Source: Rhodothermales bacterium (GTDB lineage: Bacteria; Bacteroidota; Rhodothermia; Rhodothermales; Bin80). From it: DNA of 40,168 bases. Location: the NCBI GenBank assembly GCA_012271205.1, contig JAAXGT010000048.1, positions 1-40,168 on the forward strand, given 5' to 3'. The notes beneath the pieces were generated by a model. That model saw only the letters and a program-made list of their open reading frames with translations, did no database searches and had not been told where the DNA came from. Shown here one piece after another: positions 18,362-27,189 of this stretch (position 1 is the first letter of the stretch; each line of letters opens with the position of its first letter). The position numbers and the translations under genes are program-made.

Positions 18362-20878
18362 ATGCTACGTGTTATTAGGATTCAATTATTTGTTGCTGGC
18401 CTTCTGGTGTTTATTCCGTTTGCCACCGGATACGCGCAACAGGACCCTTCCATTGAGGAGATGACGCAGGGGATGGAACGGCGCGACGGGTTTTTCCCGG
18501 TGTACTGGGATACACAGGGTGGCAGGGTCTACCTGGAAATTCCTGTGACGGGGAAGGATTTTCTATACGTCACGTCGTTGCCGGCGGGGCTGGGATCCAA
18601 CGATGTCGGGCTCGATCGCAGCCTCTTGGGGAATACTCGTCTGGTCCGGTTCGAGCGCAGTGGTCCCAAGATTCTTATGGTCATGCCCAACCTGCGCTAT
18701 CGGGCCGAATCACCCAATGCGGCAGAACGCAAGGCGGTGGATGAGGCCTTTGCTGAAGCGGTGATCTGGGGCTTTACGACTGCCGCCGAAACAGATACTC
18801 GCGTACTGGTGGATGCCACGGACTTCGTTGTCCGGGATGCGCAGGGCATTGCGCGACGGCTTCGAGGCACGGGACAGGGATCCTTTGTTGTGGACATAAC
18901 CCGTAGCGCTGTAGTGCCGGAAATGCTTAAGGTCTTTCCGCACAATACGGAGCTTGAAGCTCGTGTCACCTTGACCTCGGATGCTCCAGGTGCGTTTGTG
19001 CGCGAGGTGGCAGCCGATCCTTACGCAGTAACCCTGCGTGTTCGACATTCGCTGGTGAGGTTGCCCGATCCGGGCTACGTGCCGCGGGTCTTTCACCCCA
19101 GATCGGGTTACATGGCACACACTTGGCGGGACTACGCCACGCCTGTTGGCGACGATGTGGTACGGCGCTTTGTGAGGCGCCACCGTCTGATAAAATCCGA
19201 TCCTTCGATCGCTGCCAGTGATCCCGTGGAGCCCATTGTCTACTACTTGGATCCAGGCACGCCGGAGCCGGTCCGTAGTGCGCTGCTCGATGGGGCCCGC
19301 TGGTGGTCCGAAGCATTCGAAGCCATAGGCTTTTCCAATGCGTTTCGGGTGGAATTACTGCCGGAAAATGCCGATCCCATGGACGTTCGCTACAACACGA
19401 TTCAATGGGTCCATCGGTCCACGAGAGGCTGGAGTTACGGCTCCAGCGTAGTCGATCCGCGCACCGGCGAAATCATCAAAGGTCACGTATCGCTGGGTTC
19501 TCTGCGCGTTCGGCAGGATTATCTCATCGCTGAAGGCTTGCTTGCACCCTACGGTGATTCCCTTTCTGCGGACGATCCGATGCTGGACATGGCGCTTGCC
19601 CGCATCCGTCAGTTATCCGCGCACGAAGTTGGACATACGTTGGGCCTGACGCACAACTTTTCGGCCTCGATCCAGAACCGGGCTTCGGTCATGGACTATC
19701 CGGCTCCGCTGGCCACCCTGGACCCAAGCGGTTCCGTAAGCCTCGACAGAGCTTATGCCACGGGTATTGGCGACTGGGACAAAGTTGCTATTGCATACGG
19801 GTATGCCCAACCCTCCCCTGGAGAATCTGAAGAGGACATGCTGGGACACATCCTCTCCTCCGCAGCAGAACGTGGCCTGCGATTCATTACCGATGCCGAT
19901 GCACGCCCTGCAGGGGCCGCCCACCCGCTTTCGAACCTGTGGGATAACGGCCAGAATATGGTGCTGGCCCTCGAACACGAGATGGCTGTACGCACTGCAG
20001 CCCTGGAGCAGTTTGGTGAGCGAGCTATTCGCATGGGGCAGCCCTTGGCCACACTGGAAGAGGTGCTGGTGCCCCTTTATTTGCGTCATCGCTACCAAGT
20101 GGAAGCTACCGGGAAACTGTTGGGCGGCGTTACGTATTCCTACGCCATGCGCGGCGACCGGCTCTCCCTGCCCAAGTTTGTCCCAGGTTCGGCACAGGAG
20201 GCAGCGCTGGATGCGCTAATTCGAGTCATACAGCCGGAAGCCCTGCGCCTGCCCGCCAACATTCGCACTCGAATTCCGCCGAGGCCACCGGGCTACGGAC
20301 CCCATCGTGAACTCTTCGCCCGCCATACGGGACTTACATTTGATCCGTACATGCCGGCAGCGACTGTCGCGAGTCTGGTATTCGGGCTCATACTGCATCC
20401 GGAGCGTGCGGCCCGCCTTACGTACCAGCACGACTTCGACCCAACACTTCCAGACTTTGAATCCGTGCTCGAAGCTGTAAGCAGCGCAACTTGGGGCGTG
20501 CGCGTTCCGGACAATGCCTATGATGCTGAGCTGCAACGCGTCGTGCAGCAAGTCTGGGTGGATGAATTGCTCAGTCTGGCTGCCAATCAGCAGGCCGCAG
20601 CATCTGTGCGCGCGATGGCACTGCAGAAGTTGCAGGAATTCCACGAGTGGCTCATCGAGAACCCTGGCAGTACACGTGACGAGGAAACGTGGGCACATCG
20701 CGGCATGGTGCTAGATGATATTAATCGGTACTTGCTGCGCGATTATTCGCCGGACGACGTGCGCGATCAGGTGACTCCGCCGCCTGGCTCCCCTATTGGC
20801 ATGCCAGATGTTGAAAGCAGGCGCCGGATGCGTGAGGATATTCTACATGCTTCACGTTTTGAGCTATGCAGCCATTAG
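18362..20878 (+). CDS. Secreted zinc-dependent metalloprotease (DUF5117/DUF4953 type)
   Basis: A large exported protease of 838 aa from ATG 18362, with a signal peptide ending near GYAQ. The N-terminal region (DUF5117/5118-like: MTQGMERRDGFFPVYWD, then LGSNDVGLDR) is followed by a matrixin-type zinc motif, HEVGHTLGLTHNF (H421, H425, H431 with E422). A downstream SVMDYPAP probably forms the Met-turn. The C-terminal region (DUF4953) carries the PLYLRHRYQVEATGKLLGG block typical of this Bacteroidota/Planctomycetes family. Its frame is open upstream to 18176, but no signal peptide would result from those starts. Function: extracellular or periplasmic proteolysis, substrate unknown. Confidence 0.88.
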   Translation: MLRVIRIQLFVAGLLVFIPFATGYAQQDPSIEEMTQGMERRDGFFPVYWDTQGGRVYLEIPVTGKDFLYVTSLPAGLGSNDVGLDRSLLGNTRLVRFERSGPKILMVMPNLRYRAESPNAAERKAVDEAFAEAVIWGFTTAAETDTRVLVDATDFVVRDAQGIARRLRGTGQGSFVVDITRSAVVPEMLKVFPHNTELEARVTLTSDAPGAFVREVAADPYAVTLRVRHSLVRLPDPGYVPRVFHPRSGYMAHTWRDYATPVGDDVVRRFVRRHRLIKSDPSIAASDPVEPIVYYLDPGTPEPVRSALLDGARWWSEAFEAIGFSNAFRVELLPENADPMDVRYNTIQWVHRSTRGWSYGSSVVDPRTGEIIKGHVSLGSLRVRQDYLIAEGLLAPYGDSLSADDPMLDMALARIRQLSAHEVGHTLGLTHNFSASIQNRASVMDYPAPLATLDPSGSVSLDRAYATGIGDWDKVAIAYGYAQPSPGESEEDMLGHILSSAAERGLRFITDADARPAGAAHPLSNLWDNGQNMVLALEHEMAVRTAALEQFGERAIRMGQPLATLEEVLVPLYLRHRYQVEATGKLLGGVTYSYAMRGDRLSLPKFVPGSAQEAALDALIRVIQPEALRLPANIRTRIPPRPPGYGPHRELFARHTGLTFDPYMPAATVASLVFGLILHPERAARLTYQHDFDPTLPDFESVLEAVSSATWGVRVPDNAYDAELQRVVQQVWVDELLSLAANQQAAASVRAMALQKLQEFHEWLIENPGSTRDEETWAHRGMVLDDINRYLLRDYSPDDVRDQVTPPPGSPIGMPDVESRRRMREDILHASRFELCSH

Positions 20879-20931
20879 CGTAGGTATCAGTGCTGCCGCG
20901 ATGCAGCGCGGACCAAGAAGATGCCTCAATA

Positions 20932-23088
20932 ATGGACACAATACCATCTGGAAGTGCAGGTATAGTGGCCTCGCTGGACAGCGGTCCCAAAACCCTGAAG
21001 GATGTTGCGGAGCAGTACCTGCGCGACATCGTTGGCAACGCATCGGCCACGTTTCGAGACGGGCAATGGGAAAGCATTGAGCTGATCATCAAGAAGAAGC
21101 GGGTTCTGGTCGTACAGCGGACTGGTTGGGGGAAGACGATGGTCTACTGCATTGCCACCAAAATCCTGCGCGATCGCGGAGAAGGTCCTTCTCTAATGGT
21201 GTCGCCCCTTTTGGCACTCATGCGCAACCAGATCCGAGCGGCGGAATCCTTGGGATTGGTTGCGCGCATGTTTATCGGGTCGAATTATAACGAGTGGGGT
21301 GATATTGAAAAAGAGCTGGCGCAAGACAAGACGGACCTGCTTATGATCACACCGGAGCGGCTGGCGCATGGACGCTTCGTGCGGCGTACGTTGCCCAGGA
21401 TTACCGGCAATCTGGGCCTTTTGATCATTGATGAGGCGCATTGCATCTCTGATTGGGGACACGACTTTCGTCCCGACTACAGACGCATCCAGCGCGTGCA
21501 GAGCGCTATACCGCGTAACGTGCCAATTGTAGCGACAACGGCAACCGCCAACAATCGCGTAGTGGAAGACGTTAGGGATCAACTCGGTCGCAATATCGCT
21601 GTCCACCGGGGAAGCTTGGTTCGAAAGAGTCTGCGGCTTCAAACCATCACCATGCCTGACGCCAAAGCCCGGCTGGGGTGGCTAGCGCAGGCTGTCCCGC
21701 AGTTGGGAGGGAGTGGTATCATTTACACCCTCACCAGAAAAGACTCGGATTTGGTAGCCGACTGGTTGGCATCCAACGGAATACGGGCTCGCTCCTACCA
21801 TGGCAGCAGCGGCCGGGGCGACAACACGCGTGAAGAATTGGAACAGGCCCTTCTAAACAATGACCTGAAGGTGCTGGTGGCGACGGTGGCCTTGGGAATG
21901 GGCTTTGACAAGCCGGACCTGGGCTTCATAATCCACTACCAGCGCCCTCCGTCTGTCATTCACTATTACCAGCAGGTGGGCCGGGCCGGTCGCGGGATTG
22001 CCGAAGCGTTTGGTCTGCTTTTGTGGGGCACGGAGGATGATCGCATTGCCGAATATTTTATGGACAATGCGTTTCCGGAGCAGGAAAAAATCAGAAGCAT
22101 TCTGGCCGCACTGAACGAGGCTGACGGAGGATTGACGCTCAAAGAAATCGAAGCGGCCGTGAACCTCAAACGTTCCATCATCGAGAAAACATTGAAGTTG
22201 CTTGCTTTGGAATCGCCAGCACCGGTCATTCAAGTTGGCCGGGCCTGGACAGCTCGTGAAGAAGCATCGGACTATCAAATTGATCCGGAATACATTACAC
22301 GCTTACGCGAAATCCGCGAGGCTGAGCAGGTCCAGATGCAGAATTACATGAATCATCAGGACTGCCTCATGGCGTTTTTGCAGACTGCGCTTGATGATGG
22401 GACGGCAGATAATTGCGGGCGGTGCAGAAACTGTCTGGGGCAGGATCTTGTCCCGGTTTACGTACCGCAGTCACTGGTCCATCAGGCCAGGCAGTTTATC
22501 CTGAATCGTGCACGGCATATCTTTCCGCGCAGGGAGTGGCCCACGCCGCTTCTGTCCGACCATGCCATTCACAGCGATGAGGAGTGTATTTCGGTCGGTT
22601 TCCGGGCAGTTAGGGGACGGGCGTTAGGCGGATGGCGGGATGGCGGCTGGGGCGACCTGGTGTGGAGGGAGCGGCAGTTTGAGGCGCAATACTCTCCGCG
22701 GCTTGTCGAGGTTGCTGTCCAATTGCTGCGGCAATGGAACCCGTATCCCCGCCCGCAGTGGGTGACCACGGTGCCGTCACGCCGTGGGACGCAGCATGTT
22801 GGTGCTTTTGCTCAAGCATTCGCAGCGACGCTGAAACTTCCATACATACCGGTTGTCGAGCGCGCGAATGCGTGTCGACCGCAGAGTGAAATGAAGAATC
22901 ATGTGCAGCGTGCCGCCAACGTAGCAAACGCTTTTGCAGTACCGGCACACTGCCGAGGGGACGTCCTGTTGATTGACGATGTGTCGGTCAGTGGCTGGAC
23001 GCTCACGACCGTGGCCGCACTCCTCCGGCATGCTGGCTGTGGAAGCGTACGGCCATTGGTACTTGTTAAACGAGACCTGGCGGGTTAG
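20932..23088 (+). CDS. RecQ-like DNA helicase fused to a C-terminal phosphoribosyltransferase domain
   Basis: 718 aa from ATG 20932. Helicase motifs run in order: FRDGQWESIE (upstream motif 0), QRTGWGKT (62-69, Walker A, Trp instead of Gly), IIDEAHCISDWGHDFRPDYR (165-184, DEAH plus the RecQ aromatic-rich loop), ATTATA (201-206), VATVALGMGFDKPD and QQVGRAGRG (347-355). Four Cys at about 478, 495, 498 and 501 form a RecQ-type zinc site. After a winged-helix-like region, residues about 605-715 are PRTase-like: LPYIPVVER, then VLLIDDVSVSGWTL (678-691), the PRPP-binding signature also found in ComF and type I PRTases. The next gene starts 2 nt after the stop, so they are coupled. Not a housekeeping RecQ: the fusion suggests DNA uptake, repair or anti-phage defence. 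Confidence 0.88.
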   Translation: MDTIPSGSAGIVASLDSGPKTLKDVAEQYLRDIVGNASATFRDGQWESIELIIKKKRVLVVQRTGWGKTMVYCIATKILRDRGEGPSLMVSPLLALMRNQIRAAESLGLVARMFIGSNYNEWGDIEKELAQDKTDLLMITPERLAHGRFVRRTLPRITGNLGLLIIDEAHCISDWGHDFRPDYRRIQRVQSAIPRNVPIVATTATANNRVVEDVRDQLGRNIAVHRGSLVRKSLRLQTITMPDAKARLGWLAQAVPQLGGSGIIYTLTRKDSDLVADWLASNGIRARSYHGSSGRGDNTREELEQALLNNDLKVLVATVALGMGFDKPDLGFIIHYQRPPSVIHYYQQVGRAGRGIAEAFGLLLWGTEDDRIAEYFMDNAFPEQEKIRSILAALNEADGGLTLKEIEAAVNLKRSIIEKTLKLLALESPAPVIQVGRAWTAREEASDYQIDPEYITRLREIREAEQVQMQNYMNHQDCLMAFLQTALDDGTADNCGRCRNCLGQDLVPVYVPQSLVHQARQFILNRARHIFPRREWPTPLLSDHAIHSDEECISVGFRAVRGRALGGWRDGGWGDLVWRERQFEAQYSPRLVEVAVQLLRQWNPYPRPQWVTTVPSRRGTQHVGAFAQAFAATLKLPYIPVVERANACRPQSEMKNHVQRAANVANAFAVPAHCRGDVLLIDDVSVSGWTLTTVAALLRHAGCGSVRPLVLVKRDLAG

Positions 23089-23090
23089 AG

Positions 23091-24338
23091 ATGTTTAACA
23101 AGCTCTCAGACGATACCAACGTTACGTTGCTTTTATGTGCTGATCTCGGTGGAAAAGGCACACTGCGGCCGCTCATCCAGACCGAATACATTCAACTGGC
23201 CTCGTGGCTGGCAGTAAAGGATTTGAGATTCGCACACCTGATGGAGGACGCATACCTGCAGGATGCTGCAGCTTGTGGCTTGGCATATGGACGGCTTCGG
23301 CAGTTGATGGGGCGCGGTATACAACTAGGTTTTTGTGTTGAGGAGTGGCAACGCAGTGGCGTATGGATTATCAGCCGCAGCGATTCGGCCTACCCCAAGC
23401 GGCTCAGGACTGTACTCGAACATTCGGCTCCACCACTGCTTTTTGGTTCTGGTCACCAGGCTTTGTTGCACGCGGGTGGTTTTGCCATTCTTGGCCCAGA
23501 CAGTCTAAGCGCGCCAAGAGAACTTATAGCGCGCAAAAGTGCAGCCTTGGCGGCGTGCAGTGACCGGACCGTGATCACGGCTGGCCATTATCGTGTGGCT
23601 GACGCTTCTGTGGCGGCGGCCAGGGAAGCTGGAGGGAAAGTCATCCGGGTTCTGGCAGATAAGCTGATCCACAAGTCTGTCGAAAAATCCGCCCGCCGGG
23701 CCATTGCCGCCAAACGGCTGGTGCACGTAAGCACATGCAGTCCGAGTGCCCGGTCCGCAATGCTACATGCCGCCGAAGCGGGATTGGTCAGCATTGGACT
23801 CGCCGATCAGGCATTGTATGTAAGTGGCACCGGCATCGTCGTAGACACGTATGGATCGGCAACGGCAATGAAGCAGGGAGGCAGCGGGAAGTCGTTTTTT
23901 GTATGGACTGGAAAAAGCAAAGACGTATCAGGAGACGCGCAGCAGCTACTCGACCGGGGGGCAGAGTTGTGGTCTGACGAGCAGGTCAAGCTTGACTGGC
24001 ATCCTTTAGCAATGCCAGTACAATCGACGGATACTGTGCCAATGGCCGAAACACCTGAGAAAGCCGGGCAGCTCCCACCAGCTGTGCAGGAGCACACATC
24101 GACGGACCTGAAACCAAAGGCGCAAAATGTGTATGAGGCGGTGCTGCCGATTCTGCGAACGCACTGCGAGAAGCCGCGCAGTGTGGATGAGCTTAGCGAA
24201 CTGCTGGACGTTCAGAAAGGCCAATTAAAAAAATGGCTGCGTCAGTCTGTGCGGGATGGTGTGCTTAGTAAAGATGAAAAAAGTACGAGGGGTAGCGAGA
24301 AATATGAAATCAACCGACAAGAATCGCTGCCGATGTAA
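23091..24338 (+). CDS. Divergent DprA/Smf-like protein with C-terminal winged helix
   Basis: 415 aa, translationally coupled to the helicase-PRTase gene (2-nt gap). The region SDSAYPKRLRTVLEHSAPPLLFGSG (about 97-121) fits the DprA entry motif (YPxxL...PPLLxxxG). The Rossmann fold starts at GGFAILGPDS (129-138), where classic DprA has a GSR. The usual GxARGID-type loop is not preserved (VITAGHYRVADASVAAAREAGG instead), although the following GGKVIRVLAD corresponds to GGxTIAVLG. A variable linker (about 305-345) leads to a winged-helix domain (345-408: NVYEAVLPILR, VDELSELLDVQKGQLKKWLRQ). DprA loads RecA on ssDNA in transformation; DprA-like partners of PRTases occur in ShosTA defence. Which applies here is inference. 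Confidence 0.8.
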   Translation: MFNKLSDDTNVTLLLCADLGGKGTLRPLIQTEYIQLASWLAVKDLRFAHLMEDAYLQDAAACGLAYGRLRQLMGRGIQLGFCVEEWQRSGVWIISRSDSAYPKRLRTVLEHSAPPLLFGSGHQALLHAGGFAILGPDSLSAPRELIARKSAALAACSDRTVITAGHYRVADASVAAAREAGGKVIRVLADKLIHKSVEKSARRAIAAKRLVHVSTCSPSARSAMLHAAEAGLVSIGLADQALYVSGTGIVVDTYGSATAMKQGGSGKSFFVWTGKSKDVSGDAQQLLDRGAELWSDEQVKLDWHPLAMPVQSTDTVPMAETPEKAGQLPPAVQEHTSTDLKPKAQNVYEAVLPILRTHCEKPRSVDELSELLDVQKGQLKKWLRQSVRDGVLSKDEKSTRGSEKYEINRQESLPM

Positions 24339-24360
24339 CTGGCGGTGTTGACTGGCAGAA

Positions 24361-25395
24361 TTAATCCTTGGACGCAAAGTGGTCGTGTCCGGCTCGGGAA
24401 AGCGGCAAGACGGTTCCGTCGGCGTCTTCAAGAAGTATAAGGCCCCGTTCCGCGGTCAATTCGCCAATCACGGTATAGCTTGCGGGATCCAGGGTGCGGC
24501 AGGTATTGGCCGATGCAGCGAAAAGCAGCTCGTAATCGTCCCCACCGCCCAATGCATACGTTAGAGGATCCGCAGCCAGGGCTTGGGCGACAATACGCAT
24601 TTCTTCTGCAACCGGCAATGCCGGGCGACGAACAACGGCCCCACATCCGCTCGCTGCACACAACTGGTGCACGTCGGCCGCCAGCCCGTCCGAAATATCA
24701 ATCATGGCATTTGGGCGCACACCGCGTGTCTTCCAGTCCTCCACAATATCTGTTCGAGGTTCAGGGCGAAGGTGGCGGTGTGCGACATGGGAACGTGCCT
24801 CTTCAGCCAGCTTGATGGCACCGGGGCCCGATTCAGTCTCACGGCGCAGCAAGTGAAGCCCAAGGGCAGCAGCACCCACGGTGCCCGTGACACACAACAA
24901 ATCGCCCGCCTTGCCGCCACTGCGACGAACCAGATCACGCTCTTCCACTTCACCGATCACCGTCACGCTTAGCATAATGACGGGCGAGCGTGTAGTGTCT
25001 CCACCCACAATCTGGATCCCATGGGTGTCGGCACATATGCGCAAACCTCCGTACAGGCATTCGATCTGGTCTATGAGGAGGCTTCCCGGTATGGCCAAAG
25101 CGACTGTGGCAAACCGTGGCTTGGCATTCATAGCCGCAATGTCACTCACGTTAACCGCCATAGCCTTATACCCTATGTCCTCCATAGTGTAAAAGCCCAG
25201 GTCAAAGTGGTATCCTTCTATAAGAGCGTCTGTTGTAACGACTTGTACTCGATTCCCGTGTGTGCGATAAGCAGCGGCATCGTCCCCGATGTCAACACAT
25301 AATTCCGGCGAGGCGTAATCGTTCAGCAGGCCGTGCAAGCGCCGAATGAGATTAAACTCTCCTGCACCTTCAACAGGCTGTGAATTAGGGTTCAT
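24361..25395 (-). CDS. thiL: Thiamine-monophosphate kinase
   Basis: ThiL phosphorylates thiamine monophosphate to the active cofactor thiamine diphosphate. The 344-aa protein shows family landmarks: FNLIRRL near the N-terminus, DIGDDAAAY (Mg/ATP site), TTDALIEGYHFD, NVSDIAAMNAKP, GLRICADTHGIQIVGGDTTRS, MIDISDGLAADV and ALGGGDDYELLFA. Length is normal and all motifs intact. It is the last gene of a seven-gene minus-strand run, 12 bp after anmK, and converges with the DprA-like gene (22-bp gap). No TPP riboswitch is evident, consistent with an internal operon position. Confidence 0.96.
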   Translation of the reverse strand: MNPNSQPVEGAGEFNLIRRLHGLLNDYASPELCVDIGDDAAAYRTHGNRVQVVTTDALIEGYHFDLGFYTMEDIGYKAMAVNVSDIAAMNAKPRFATVALAIPGSLLIDQIECLYGGLRICADTHGIQIVGGDTTRSPVIMLSVTVIGEVEERDLVRRSGGKAGDLLCVTGTVGAAALGLHLLRRETESGPGAIKLAEEARSHVAHRHLRPEPRTDIVEDWKTRGVRPNAMIDISDGLAADVHQLCAASGCGAVVRRPALPVAEEMRIVAQALAADPLTYALGGGDDYELLFAASANTCRTLDPASYTVIGELTAERGLILLEDADGTVLPLSRAGHDHFASKD

Positions 25396-25407
25396 GCCGC
25401 AGGTGCG

Positions 25408-26571
25408 CTATAAGGCTGGAGACGGAGGGCAAATTTTGCCGAGTATTGCCGGATGCTTTGCGCCCGTCACCGAGGGCATGCCCGAAGGGTGGCCGTTTGC
25501 GGTTTCATGAGCAAGCACGGCAAAGCATAACGCCTCTTTGGCATCTTCATCGATGCCGAATTCGCTAGATCGAACAACTGGAATCGAGCCGAAATGCTTT
25601 TTGAGCATACGAAGCAGCGTCTGGTTGTACACCCCACCGCCGGATACGACAAGCCGATCCAGCCGGTGACGCCTGGCCACAAAAGACTCATAGGCCCGGT
25701 GCACGCTGGCCGCCGTGAACGCGGTGGTTGTCGCTATGAGGTCCTCGGGTGAAAGCGTCTTTCCTTCGTGCAGGAGTTGCGACACGTATTCCGGGCCGAA
25801 AAGCTCGCGTCCGGTGGATTTAGGCGGGGATATACGCAAGAATGGGTCTTCAAGCAGGTGTACAAGTAGCGCACAATTTACGGTACCGCGCGCAGCCGCA
25901 GCACCATCCTTGTCATAAGGCTGACCCAGCAGGGCTTGAGCAAGCGCATCAATCACCATGTTGGCCGGTCCGGTATCGAATCCATATACGTTCGCTGCCG
26001 CACTGCCAGCCGGCAGTATGGTCAAATTGGCGATGCCGCCCAAATTCAGACAGCCGCGCGTTTCATGGTCATCGCCAAATATTACGTAGTCAAAGTATGG
26101 GACGAGCGGTGCACCCTGTCCACCCAAGGCCATGTCTGCTTGCCGAAACTCCCCAACGACAGGCACTCCCAGTAGCTGTGCCAGTACCGAGGGGTCACCG
26201 ATTTGCCATGTGGACGCAACAGCAAGGCCCGCGCAATCCTGTGCGGAGGGCACGTGCCGAACTGTTTGTCCATGCGAACCGACCAGGTCAAGCCGCTTTG
26301 GGTCAATACCCGCAGTCTGTGCCGCAGCACGTATTGCATCGGCGTATACATGTGCCAGGCGCACATTAAGTTGGCAGAGCAGGGTTACGTCAAAGACTTG
26401 CGCTGTAGCCGCTGCTTGGAGCAACGCGCGAAGGGAGGGCGTGTACGGTTCGCTGTAGAAGGCGCGGATATGTAAACGCAAACCGCGGTCCTGACCGGAC
26501 ACGTCCGCGATCACCACGTCCACACCGTCCAGTGAAGTGCCACTCATCACGCCTGCTATGAGGCGTGCCAT
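25408..26571 (-). CDS. anmK: Anhydro-N-acetylmuramic acid kinase
   Basis: AnmK cleaves and phosphorylates 1,6-anhydro-MurNAc in peptidoglycan recycling, giving MurNAc-6-phosphate. Signature GVMSGTSLDGVDV at the N-terminus, then GSHGQTVRH, TWQIGDPSVLAQ, VVGEFRQADMALGGQGAPLVPYFD-type block, NLGGIANLT, GFDTGPANMVID and LVVSGGGVYNQTL near the C-terminus are all present. ATG 26571 gives 387 aa. A GTG at 26586 overlapping the upstream TPR gene stop by 4 nt (GTGA) is equally possible. The C-terminus has a short Pro/Lys-containing tail (GKICPPSPAL). Part of the miaB-to-thiL gene run. Confidence 0.95.
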   Translation of the reverse strand: MARLIAGVMSGTSLDGVDVVIADVSGQDRGLRLHIRAFYSEPYTPSLRALLQAAATAQVFDVTLLCQLNVRLAHVYADAIRAAAQTAGIDPKRLDLVGSHGQTVRHVPSAQDCAGLAVASTWQIGDPSVLAQLLGVPVVGEFRQADMALGGQGAPLVPYFDYVIFGDDHETRGCLNLGGIANLTILPAGSAAANVYGFDTGPANMVIDALAQALLGQPYDKDGAAAARGTVNCALLVHLLEDPFLRISPPKSTGRELFGPEYVSQLLHEGKTLSPEDLIATTTAFTAASVHRAYESFVARRHRLDRLVVSGGGVYNQTLLRMLKKHFGSIPVVRSSEFGIDEDAKEALCFAVLAHETANGHPSGMPSVTGAKHPAILGKICPPSPAL

Positions 26572-26582
26572 CTTCTTGGGGA

Positions 26583-27170
26583 TCACGGTTCCGATCTGTT
26601 GAACGCCAGATTACGCAGCCGACTCGCTTCAGCCAGCAGTCGCTCTCTGTGATCCGGGTACTGCTCTGCCAGCGTACGATAGACAGAAGCCGCCTCGACG
26701 TACTTTTCCTGGGCAATCAGAATACGCCCCAAGGTTTCGGATACGAGTGTTTGTTCCTCCTCCTCTTCCGGCTCGATATCGTCAAACTTATCCTCATCCA
26801 GGGGCAAGGCATCAGACGGAACCGCTGTCTTGAGCCTCATGATTAAGGTCTGAATAGGATCATCGTCGTCGTTTTCAACAAGAATGGTGTACAGTTCTTG
26901 TTGCAAATCGGGAGTATGTCTGAAGGGTATTCCAGCCGGCTGGACCAATGTATCTCTACGGGGTCTCGCACCTTGCAATGCAAGGGCAGACTTCCACATA
27001 GACACTGCCCGTTCTGGTTTTCCGGCTTGTTCCAGCGCGTAGGCGAACACGTAACATATGAATATGTCGCGCGGACGCTTGTTATGCAGCGTAGCCAATG
27101 CCTCCAGAACTTCGGCCGCACGACCATCCCGAATGGCCGCAAGCACCTTGCTCAACGACTTACTTGCCAT
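26583..27170 (-). CDS. TPR-like helical repeat protein
   Basis: A 195-aa, probably cytoplasmic protein. Two tetratricopeptide-like units are visible: one near residues 25-65 (ALATLHNKRPRDIFICYVFAYALEQAGKPERAV) and one near 145-180 (GRILIAQEKYVEAASVYRTLAEQYPD). They are separated by an acidic stretch (IEPEEEEEQ) and a helical region with DPIQTLIMRLK. Bacteroidota often have such a small TPR protein near envelope genes, but I recognise no specific function. It starts with ATG 27170, 19 bp after the GT2 gene, and overlaps the possible GTG start of anmK. Confidence 0.7.
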   Translation of the reverse strand: MASKSLSKVLAAIRDGRAAEVLEALATLHNKRPRDIFICYVFAYALEQAGKPERAVSMWKSALALQGARPRRDTLVQPAGIPFRHTPDLQQELYTILVENDDDDPIQTLIMRLKTAVPSDALPLDEDKFDDIEPEEEEEQTLVSETLGRILIAQEKYVEAASVYRTLAEQYPDHRERLLAEASRLRNLAFNRSEP

Positions 27171-27189
27171 ACTTTAACCAGTGAGTGGA

